This document shows, one piece after another, positions 57,475 through 64,000 of a DNA stretch of 64,000 nt. Location: the NCBI RefSeq assembly GCF_023243075.1, contig NZ_JALKFZ020000127.1, forward strand, positions 62,001-126,000, in the 5' to 3' direction. A program made the position numbers and the translations under genes. The stretch's first letter is position 1, and the number at the start of each line of letters is the position of its first letter. Source of the stretch: Frankia sp. AiPa1 (GTDB lineage Bacteria > Actinomycetota > Actinomycetes > Frankiales > Frankiaceae). Below the pieces are notes generated by a model, which did no database searches, was not told where the DNA came from, and worked only from the letters and a program-made list of their open reading frames with translations.

Positions 57475-58662
57475 ATGACGGATGACGTGTACTGGGATCC
57501 GTTTGACCCGGCGATCGACGTCAATCCTTATCCGCGGTGGCGCCAGCTGCGCGACGACGTGCCGCTCTACCGCAACGACAAGCACGACTTCTTCGCCCTC
57601 TCCCGGTTCGCCGACGTGGACGCCGCAAGCGTCGACCCGGCGACCTACAGCTCCGCCTACGGGACCGTGCTGGAGATCATGGGTGACGAGCCACTCGGCA
57701 CCGGTCACATGATCTTTCTTGACCCGCCCGCGCACACCATGCTGCGCGCGCTGGTCGTGCGCGCGTTCACCCCCCGCCGGGTGGGCAGCCTCGACGGCGT
57801 CATCACCGAACTATGCCACGAGCTGCTCGACCCGCTGATCGGCTCAGGCGGCTTCGACTACGTCCAGGACTTCGCCGCCCGGCTCCCGTCGCTGGTCATC
57901 TCCCGGCTGCTCGGCGTCGACCCCGACGACCAGGAGCGGGTCCGCGGCCTCATTGACGAGACCTTCCACCTGGACCCGGAGAAGGGGATGATCAACGACG
58001 TCTCCCTGACGGCCCAGATCAACCTGCACACCTACGCGTCCGAGCAGCTCGACGCCCGGCGGGTCACGCCGCGCGACGACATGATGAGCGATCTCGTCCA
58101 GGTCGAGATCACCGAGGGCGGCGTCACCCGCAAGCTCACCACGTCGGAGGCGGCCGACTTCGTCCTGCTGCTGGTCTCGGCCGGCACCGAGACCGTCGCC
58201 CGGCTGCTGGGCTGGGCGGGTAACCTGCTGGCCGCCCATCCCGACCAGCGGGCCGCGCTCGCCGCCGACCACGCGCTCATCCCGAACGCGATCGAGGAGA
58301 CGCTGCGGTACGAGGCGCCGTCCCCCGTGCAGGGCCGTACCCTCACGCGCGACGTCGAGCTGTACGGCGTCACGGTCCCGGCGAAGTCCAAGATCCTGCT
58401 GCTCACCGGCTCGGCCGGACGAGACGACCGCAAGTACACCGACCCGGACCGTTACGACGTCCAGCGCAAGTTCGACCGGCATCTGTCCTTCGGCCGCGGC
58501 ATCCACTACTGCCTGGGCGCGGCGCTCGCCCGGGTCGAGGGGCGCATCGCCCTGGAGCAGACCCTGCGCCGCTTCCCGACCTGGGAGGTCGACCATGACA
58601 ATGCGGTCCGCCTGCACACCAGCACGGTGCGCGGTTTCCTCAAGCTGCCGATCCTGATCTGA
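57475..58662 (+). CDS. cytochrome P450
   Basis: A 395-residue soluble P450 with haem loop FGRGIHYCLGAALARVEG, I-helix VSAGTETVARLLGW and K-helix ETLRYEAPSPVQGR. The ATG follows AGAGG by 8 nt; the open frame upstream to 57232 is repetitive and not family-like. It belongs to a different P450 group from the 21225 and 54475 proteins. It is a single-gene unit closed by a strong hairpin. The substrate and redox partner are not known. Confidence 0.95.
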   Translation: MTDDVYWDPFDPAIDVNPYPRWRQLRDDVPLYRNDKHDFFALSRFADVDAASVDPATYSSAYGTVLEIMGDEPLGTGHMIFLDPPAHTMLRALVVRAFTPRRVGSLDGVITELCHELLDPLIGSGGFDYVQDFAARLPSLVISRLLGVDPDDQERVRGLIDETFHLDPEKGMINDVSLTAQINLHTYASEQLDARRVTPRDDMMSDLVQVEITEGGVTRKLTTSEAADFVLLLVSAGTETVARLLGWAGNLLAAHPDQRAALAADHALIPNAIEETLRYEAPSPVQGRTLTRDVELYGVTVPAKSKILLLTGSAGRDDRKYTDPDRYDVQRKFDRHLSFGRGIHYCLGAALARVEGRIALEQTLRRFPTWEVDHDNAVRLHTSTVRGFLKLPILI

Positions 58663-58666
58663 CCCA

Positions 58667-58711
58667 AACCCCCGGCGGCGCGGCCCTGTCGGGGTGACGC
58701 CGCCGGGGGTT
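58667..58711. terminator. terminator hairpin after P450
   Basis: A perfect 14-bp stem AACCCCCGGCGGCG/CGCCGCCGGGGGTT (58667-58680 with 58698-58711) with a 17-nt loop, 5 bp after the stop codon. Confidence 0.85.
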
Positions 58712-59261
58712 CCGCCCGACTGGCAGGTGCGAGGTGGTCCGCCCGGGCAGGTTGATGGTTCCGAGGTCGAGGACGCGCTGCCCCGACCGGCGTTCTCGAC
58801 CGTCTCCTCCGACCGCCGCGCTCGACCGTCTCCCTCGCCGAGTGGCCAGTGTTTGCCCTGGTCAGCGACCGGGCCCCGGCCGACCAGGCCGGCCCACCCG
58901 GCCTGCGCTCGCCCCGCGGCCCGCCTGGGTGCGTGCGGCGCCCCCGACCACACGGAGCCCTTGCGCCTGCGGCGCCCCAGGCCACGCGACGCGATGACCG
59001 GCGCCCGCCCATCATTACTGACCGTATCCAAGCGGCAGTCGATGCGCTACCTACTCCAGCGAATCCGACCGGCTACTGTGGCCACCGCACCCGCGGTTTT
59101 ATAGGGTGTCCAAAAGTATGGCTTCCGGCAATTGGGGGGATCTCAAGCTGTTCGCGCCTCATGCCGGCGGGCCCGGCCAGCGGCGGTCGCCGCCGATCCC
59201 CCCCGATCCCCGATGGTCGCCAGGGCCGTCGGTCGTTGCCGCTGCGGTCGAGAGGAGTTCG
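58712..59261. other. 550-bp intergenic region
   Basis: GC-rich DNA between the P450 terminator and the ketoacyl synthase gene. An AT-richer patch TTTTATAGGGTGTCC near 59097-59111 may contain the promoter. No gene, repeat or RNA is supported. Confidence 0.5.
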
Positions 59262-60227
59262 ATGGTGGACGGTGAATGGCCCGCTGGCAGGGGCCAAGGG
59301 GCGCGGCTGGTGGGTCTCGGGGCCTATCGACCTGCGGGTCGGTTGACGAACGAGACGCTTGCGTCCCGTTTCGGCCGGACACCCGAGTGGATCGAGACCC
59401 GTACCGGCTTCGTCTCCCGGCAGCAGGCCGGCCAGCATGAGACGGTCGCGTCGATGGCGCTCGCGGCAGCCGAGGACGCGCTGCGGGACAGCGGCCTGCA
59501 GGCCGGGGATCTCGATCTGATCATCGCGGCGACCTGCAGTAACGACAGGCAACAGGGAGGTGTCGCCGCGCAGGTGGCGGCCTCGCTCGGCGCGCAGCGC
59601 AGCGGGGCCGTCGACCTGAATGCCGCGTGTGCCGGGTTCTGCTACGCGGTGGTCGCCGCGGCGGCGTTCGTCCGGACGGGTTCCTCGCGCCGCGTGCTCG
59701 TCGTGGCGTCGGAGAAGATGAGCTCGCTGGTCGATCCCGAGGACCTCGGGACCGGCATCATCTTCGGTGACGGTGCGGCCGCGGTCGTGGTGGGCCCGGG
59801 TGACGACGCGGCCATCGGCCCGGCCGCCTGGGGCCATGACGGGTCCGGGGCGTCGCTGATCCAGGTCGATGAGACCAGTGGCCAGCTGCGCATGGAGGGC
59901 CAGCGGGTCTTTCGTTGGGCGACGACAGCGGTGTATCCCGTAGCTCTGGCGGCCTGCGAACGCGCGGGAATCGCGCCGGGGGACCTCGCCGCGGTGATAC
60001 CGCACCAGGCGAACCTGCGCATCGTGGACGCGCTCGCCGCGAAACTCGGCGCCACGCGGGCGGTCGTCGCCCGGGAGCGGACGACCGGTAACACCTCGGC
60101 GGCTTCCATCCCGCTTGCCCTGCATTCCCTGCGCGCACAGGGCAGCGTGCGCTCGGGTGATTCCGCGCTCCTGGTCGGATTCGGCGCCGGTCTGACCCTG
60201 GCAGCCCTGATCGTCCAGGTCCCCTGA
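59262..60227 (+). CDS. beta-ketoacyl-ACP synthase III-like (FabH-type thiolase fold)
   Basis: A 321-residue condensing enzyme of the FabH/KAS III group. The triad is intact: Cys123 in NAACAGF, His249 in IPHQANLRI and Asn278 in GNTSAAS. The N-terminal GLGAYRPAGRLTN, EWIETRTGF and the FGDGAAAVVVG strand are typical. The start at MVDGEW follows AGGAG by 4 nt; an upstream in-frame ATG adds 52 unlike residues. No fatty acid or polyketide genes are adjacent, and the neighbours are a P450 and an acyl-CoA dehydrogenase, so it may condense or cleave CoA esters in catabolism or make a special starter unit (inference). Confidence 0.91.
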   Translation: MVDGEWPAGRGQGARLVGLGAYRPAGRLTNETLASRFGRTPEWIETRTGFVSRQQAGQHETVASMALAAAEDALRDSGLQAGDLDLIIAATCSNDRQQGGVAAQVAASLGAQRSGAVDLNAACAGFCYAVVAAAAFVRTGSSRRVLVVASEKMSSLVDPEDLGTGIIFGDGAAAVVVGPGDDAAIGPAAWGHDGSGASLIQVDETSGQLRMEGQRVFRWATTAVYPVALAACERAGIAPGDLAAVIPHQANLRIVDALAAKLGATRAVVARERTTGNTSAASIPLALHSLRAQGSVRSGDSALLVGFGAGLTLAALIVQVP

Positions 60228-60342
60228 GAAGACCCCTGATCGCCGCACCGGGCATGCACCGGGAACTGGGCCCGCCGTGGGGCCGGTCCAGGGTTGCGGC
60301 CATCCAGGGGCCGCGGGCGGGCGCGGCCATCGAGGAGACGGT

Positions 60343-60375
60343 CCGCGTCCCGCGCGACCTACGTGCGGGACGCGG
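60343..60375. terminator. bidirectional terminator hairpin
   Basis: A perfect 11-bp stem (60343-60353 with 60365-60375) with an 11-nt loop between the convergent ketoacyl synthase and acyl-CoA dehydrogenase genes. Confidence 0.6.
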
Positions 60376-60442
60376 CAGCGGGTCGGCGCAGACCGCCCAC
60401 CCGCGGCGGCGGTCTCCCCGAGATCATGGATGCCCGCGGATC

Positions 60443-61609
60443 TCACCAGCCCAGCCGGCCGGCGCCCGACACCAGCGATCGCGCGATCACGAGGCGTTGG
60501 ATGTCGTTCGTTCCCTCACCGATGGCCATCAGCGGGGCGTCGCGGTAGAGACGTTCGATCACGAACTCCGCCGAGTAGCCATACCCGCCGTGAATGCGCA
60601 TCGCTTCCAGTGAGCTCTTGATGGCGACTTCCGACGCGAACATCTTGGCCATCCCCGCTTCCAGGTCCACCCGGCCGCCGGTCGTCTCGGACCTGGAAGC
60701 GGCCCAGTAGGTGAGCAACCGGGCCGCCTGGATCTCGGTGGCCATGTCCGCGATCTTCAGCTGGATCGCCTGGAAGTCCGAGATCGGCTGGCCGAAGGAC
60801 GTCCGTTCCCGGGAGTAGGTCAGGGCGGCGTCATAGGCCGCCTGGGCGACGCCGACGGCGCGGGCCGCGATGTTGATCCGGCCTATCTCGAGGGCGTTGA
60901 GGATCTGGGCCAGGCCGCGCCCCTCGGCACCGCCCAGCAGGTTCTCCGCCGGCACCCGCACCTCGTCGAGGACGAGTTCGCAGGTCTCCGGCCCCTTGTA
61001 GCCGAGTTTGGGCAGGTCCCGGGTCACGCTGAACCCCGCCGACGAGGTGTCGACCAGCAGCAGGGAGATCCCCTTCGGCGACCGCTGCGGGCCCCCGGTT
61101 TTCACCAGTACCGGCAGCATGCCGGCGACCCGCGCGTTGGTGATCCAGGTCTTGGCGCCCTTCACGACGTAGTGGTCGCCGTCTCGCACCGCCGTCGTCG
61201 TGATCCCCTGCAGGTCGGTTCCGGCGCCCGGCTCGGTCAGGCCAAGCCCGGAGCGCAGCTCACCGGTCGCCATGGCCGGCAGGAAGCGCTGCTTCTGCTC
61301 GGGCGTCCCGTTGCGGGCGAGGAGCCAGCAGGCCACCGAATGCGGTCCGAACAGCCCGGCGGCACCCAACCAGGCTCGGGCGATCTCCTCGAACGCCAGG
61401 GCATAGGAGACCCGGTCCGCGCCGAGGCCGCCGTACTCGGTCGGCACGTTCAGCCCGTACAGCCCGAACTCACGGAACGCCTCGACGAACTCGGTGGGGT
61501 AGCGGCCGGTCCGCTCCCATTCGGGTGCGACCGGAATGATCTCCTTGTCGGCGAAGTCCCGGAGGGTCCGTCGAAACAGCTTCTGCTCGTCGCTCAGCTC
61601 GAAGTCCAT
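60443..61609 (-). CDS. acyl-CoA dehydrogenase
   Basis: A 388-residue FAD acyl-CoA dehydrogenase: SGLGLTEPGAGTDLQGI, WITNARVAG, SRERTSFGQPISDFQAIQLKIADM, and MRIHGGYGYSAEFVIERLYRDAPLMAIGEGTNDIQRL with the usual catalytic Glu. The ATG follows GGAG by 5 nt. It differs from the enzyme at 24752 and probably handles a different CoA ester. It is alone on its strand; the upstream gap towards the third Rieske module holds GAGAA-type palindromes. The substrate is unknown. Confidence 0.94.
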   Translation of the reverse strand: MDFELSDEQKLFRRTLRDFADKEIIPVAPEWERTGRYPTEFVEAFREFGLYGLNVPTEYGGLGADRVSYALAFEEIARAWLGAAGLFGPHSVACWLLARNGTPEQKQRFLPAMATGELRSGLGLTEPGAGTDLQGITTTAVRDGDHYVVKGAKTWITNARVAGMLPVLVKTGGPQRSPKGISLLLVDTSSAGFSVTRDLPKLGYKGPETCELVLDEVRVPAENLLGGAEGRGLAQILNALEIGRINIAARAVGVAQAAYDAALTYSRERTSFGQPISDFQAIQLKIADMATEIQAARLLTYWAASRSETTGGRVDLEAGMAKMFASEVAIKSSLEAMRIHGGYGYSAEFVIERLYRDAPLMAIGEGTNDIQRLVIARSLVSGAGRLGW

Positions 61610-61926
61610 GAAGACTCCACCTCCACCGTCCTGGGTCACTGATACATACAGATCATGGGCGCAGGTAGCCGGGGCCACGATCGGTGAAGATGCAGGCCGA
61701 GTGCGCGCGACGGGCACCGACCGGAGCCTGGCCAGAGCTGGGCCGCCGCTGCGGCGCTGGGCTGCCCGCACAGCCGCACAGCCGGCAGAGAGGGAGGGAG
61801 GGAATCACCCACCGGTCGCCCGGGTCGGGCCGCGGCGGGTGTCGGTCACCGATCTGCCCGCGCGGCCACGGTCCGCCGACGGCGGCTCCGGCCGTTGCGG
61901 GGTCCCATATGGCATCCTCCTCTACC

Positions 61927-61958
61927 GAGAAGGAAACTAGCTTCTCGCGGTTCGAGAA
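61927..61958. promoter_or_regulatory. overlapping palindromes GAGAAG-CTTCTCG-CGAGAA
   Basis: GAGAAG (61927-61932) pairs with CTTCTC (61941-61946), and TTCTCG (61942-61947) pairs with CGAGAA (61953-61958). These are probable operator half-sites related to those at 62127-62174. Confidence 0.5.
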
Positions 61959-62126
61959 TCAAATACGACAACGCGCCACCCGGCGCCGAACCTCAGGCGC
62001 GCACACCCCCGAACCTTCGCCCGAGCACGACCGCCCCACGTCGACGAGGAGCGGACCGCGGGCAGGCATCCACCCCGCACCACGAGGCCAGGCGCCCGCT
62101 CCGCCTTTCGTTGACGTGGAGCCCCC

Positions 62127-62174
62127 CCACATGAGAACCTGATATTCATCACCGAGAACCACATTCTCAGGTGG
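62127..62174. promoter_or_regulatory. GAGAAC-rich inverted repeat before module 3
   Basis: The arms CCACATGAGAAC (62127-62138) and ATTCTCAGGTGG (62163-62174) are inverted copies matching at 10 of 12 positions; a perfect inner palindrome GAGAA-CCACA-TTCTC is at 62154-62168. The AGAAC elements recall the operators at 30732 and 34155. Confidence 0.55.
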
Positions 62175-62188
62175 CCGACGGGAGGATG

Positions 62189-62863
62189 ATGACGACAGGC
62201 GATGACGACAGGCCCAGTGCTCTCGGGCCGCCGTCCCGCACGCAGGGTGCCGGCGCGGTACGGCTGCCGCCTCTGCCGGAAGAGCAGTGGGATGACCGGA
62301 CCCGGGAGGCCGTGTCGCACATGCTGCCGCGCCGCCTGCGCAACGCGCGGGGCGCCGGCAATGGGCTGTCCACGCTGCTGCGTCATCCCGATCTGACCCA
62401 GGCCTTCCTGGCGTTCAACAACCATCTGCTGCTGCGCTCGACGCTGCCGCCCAGGGTGCGCGAGCTCGCGATCCTGCGGGTGGCGAAGCGCCGGGAGTGC
62501 GCCTACGAGTGGGCGCAGCACGTGCGGCTGGCTGCCGGGCTGGGGCTGTCCGAAGTCCAGATCGAAGCAGCCGGGCGAGGCGAGGCCGCCGACCCGTTCG
62601 ATCGCGAGGTGCTGCGCGCGGTCGACGAGCTCGACGGCGGCACCGGCCTGTCCGACGGGACATGGGAGCGCCTCAGCAAGGAGCTCGACGAGAAGCAGCT
62701 GATGGACCTGATCTTCACCGTCGGCGGCTACGCCATGCTCGCCGTCGCCTTCAACACCTTCGGTACCGCCCCGGAGGAGCCGGACGCCCGGCCCGGGGAC
62801 GACGCCACCCGTGCGAGCGCGGCCGGCGTCGGACGTGGCTCCAAGCCCGGACACGAAAGGTAG
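62189..62863 (+). CDS. carboxymuconolactone decarboxylase/AhpD-like protein (module 3)
   Basis: A 224-residue CMD/AhpD-like helical protein, a paralogue of 35195. RVRELAILRVAKRRECAYEWAQHVRLAA is the active-site helix; the second Cys of the AhpD CxxC is Glu, the His is kept. PPLPEEQWDDRTREAV at the start and FTVGGYAMLAVAFNTFG at the end are shared family features. The start is uncertain: ATG 62189 (GGAGG 3 nt away), ATG 62186 or GTG 62171. It lies 4 bp upstream of the Rieske gene. The reaction is unknown. Confidence 0.87.
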   Translation: MTTGDDDRPSALGPPSRTQGAGAVRLPPLPEEQWDDRTREAVSHMLPRRLRNARGAGNGLSTLLRHPDLTQAFLAFNNHLLLRSTLPPRVRELAILRVAKRRECAYEWAQHVRLAAGLGLSEVQIEAAGRGEAADPFDREVLRAVDELDGGTGLSDGTWERLSKELDEKQLMDLIFTVGGYAMLAVAFNTFGTAPEEPDARPGDDATRASAAGVGRGSKPGHER

Positions 62864-62867
62864 CCCC

Positions 62868-64000
62868 GTGCCCCACTTCGCCAAACCCGCCGAGGGCAGC
62901 TGGACAGCGCACTATCCCGCGCTGGGTACAGCCCCGATCGACTACAACGACTCCATCGACCCCGCCTACTACGAAAAGGAGCGGGTCGCGGTCTTCCGGC
63001 GCAGCTGGCTGAACGTCGGCCGCACCGAGCGCATCCCGCGCACCGGCAACTACTTCACCAAGGAACTGGTCTTCGCCGGGACCTCCGTGGTGGTCGTGCG
63101 GGGACCGGACGCCAAGGTCCGCGCCTTCTACAACATCTGCCGGCACCGCGGCAACAAGCTGGTGTGGAACGACTTTCCGAACGAGGAGACGTCGGGCACC
63201 TGCCGGCAGTTCACCTGCAAGTATCACGCCTGGCGCTACGACCTCACCGGCAAACTCACCTTCGTCCAGCAGGAGGGCGAGTTCTTCGACCTCGACAAGG
63301 CCGACTACGGGCTGAAGGAGGTGGCCTGCGAGGTCTGGGAGGGGTTCATCTTCATCAACCTCGACCCGCAGCAGACGCTGGAGGAGTACCTCGGTCCGAT
63401 GGTCCGGGGGATTGCGGGCTACCCGTTCCATGAGATGACCGAGGTCTACAGCTACCGGGCCGAGATCGGCAGCAACTGGAAGCTGTTCATCGACGCGTTC
63501 GCGGAATTCTACCACGCGCCGGTGCTGCACCAGAAGCAGGCCGTGAAGGAAGAGGCCGACAAGCTGATCGGCTTCGGCTTCGAGGCGCTGCACTACGAGC
63601 TGGACGGCCCGCACTCGATGGTCTCCAGCTGGGGCGGGATGGCGCCGCCCAAGGACATCAACATGGTCAAGCCGATCGAGCGTGTCCTGCGCAGCGGCCT
63701 GTTCGGCCCGTGGGACCCGCCCGACATCGAGGGCCTGGACGCGCTGCCGCCGAGTGTGAACCCGGCCCAGAGCCGTTCCTGGGGCATCGACTCGTTCGTC
63801 ATCTACCCCAACTTCATGCTGCTGGTCTGGGCGCCCGGATGGTACCTGACCTACCATTACTGGCCGACCGCCGTGAACAAGCACGTCTTCGAGGCCAGCC
63901 TTTACTTCGTCCCGCCCCGCAACGCCCGCGAACGGCTGGCCCAGGAACTCGCCGCCGTCACGTTCAAGGAATACGCCCTGCAGGACGGCAACACCCTGGA
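62868..64000 (+). CDS. Rieske non-haem iron oxygenase, alpha subunit (module 3, 3' truncated)
   Basis: The first ~377 residues of a third Rieske oxygenase running off the right edge. The GTG start follows AAAGG by 7 nt. The cluster ligands are Cys91/His93 (CRHRGN) and Cys117/His120 (CKYHAW, with Ala where the others have Gly); the iron site FAEFYHAPVLH is near residue 211-221. It is homologous along its length to 30809 and 35871 and closer to the latter. The CMD-like gene precedes it, as in module 2; a small WCLPTE-type gene may be expected beyond the window (prediction). Confidence 0.94.
   Translation, partial: MPHFAKPAEGSWTAHYPALGTAPIDYNDSIDPAYYEKERVAVFRRSWLNVGRTERIPRTGNYFTKELVFAGTSVVVVRGPDAKVRAFYNICRHRGNKLVWNDFPNEETSGTCRQFTCKYHAWRYDLTGKLTFVQQEGEFFDLDKADYGLKEVACEVWEGFIFINLDPQQTLEEYLGPMVRGIAGYPFHEMTEVYSYRAEIGSNWKLFIDAFAEFYHAPVLHQKQAVKEEADKLIGFGFEALHYELDGPHSMVSSWGGMAPPKDINMVKPIERVLRSGLFGPWDPPDIEGLDALPPSVNPAQSRSWGIDSFVIYPNFMLLVWAPGWYLTYHYWPTAVNKHVFEASLYFVPPRNARERLAQELAAVTFKEYALQDGNTL

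Larger units (their letters stand above)
61610..62188. other. divergent promoter region, ACAD / Rieske module 3
   Basis: A 579-bp gap. It holds overlapping GAGAA/TTCTC palindromes at 61927-61958 and 62127-62174 (listed) and an AT-rich patch near 61930-61975. No gene seen. Confidence 0.55.

Overview
The window is about 64 kb of very GC-rich DNA with dense, tightly overlapping genes, GTG and TTG starts, F420-type enzymes, many acyl-CoA, P450 and Rieske genes, and an actinobacterial-type CtaD. This points to an actinomycete, most probably of the Frankia/Pseudofrankia kind or a related soil lineage. That placement is inference from gene content, not from a marker gene. No rRNA, tRNA, CRISPR array, integrase or insertion sequence was found.

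Left part (1-12 kb), ordinary genes: the end of ctaD; an HxlR-type regulator divergent from a LUD-domain protein; an MMPL exporter; an F420/FMN split-barrel oxidoreductase; a proline-rich membrane protein; a LysR regulator divergent from a 14-helix MFS exporter; a peroxiredoxin; and an ABC-type binding lipoprotein. Strong perfect hairpins separate most convergent pairs.

Middle part (12-39 kb), a catabolic region: SDRs, an NTF2-like protein, a Baeyer-Villiger-type monooxygenase, an acyl-CoA ligase, a cyclase-family hydrolase, a TetR regulator, a P450 with its 3Fe-4S ferredoxin, a fused E1 alpha-beta ketoacid dehydrogenase, an acyl-CoA dehydrogenase, an amidohydrolase, a MarR regulator with mhpB, and an aldehyde dehydrogenase. 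Two related Rieske modules follow. Each has a Rieske oxygenase overlapping a small uncharacterised protein, then a TauD-type dioxygenase in one and an amidohydrolase in the other. A TetR gene lies between them.

Right part (39-64 kb): nine genes on the minus strand. The first five are a meta-cleavage operon (mhpA, C, D, F, E), followed by an IclR regulator and a three-gene operon of a ketosteroid-dehydrogenase-like flavoprotein, an NTF2-fused flavin monooxygenase and an esterase. After a divergent acyl-CoA ligase come further SDRs, two P450s, a TetR, a lone ketoacyl synthase III, an acyl-CoA dehydrogenase, and a third Rieske module that runs off the right edge.

Taken together the region looks like machinery to import, activate (CoA ligases), oxygenate (P450, Rieske, Baeyer-Villiger, FMO), dehydrogenate and ring-cleave one or more cyclic compounds, ending in the MhpC-F steps that give pyruvate and acetyl-CoA. 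The substrate cannot be read from the sequence. Two families of repeated operator-like sites tie scattered genes into probable regulons: TTGTACCGGTCGGTCA-like sites around the TetR at 18.4 kb, and GTTAGTCA-AGAAC direct repeats in front of the Rieske modules.
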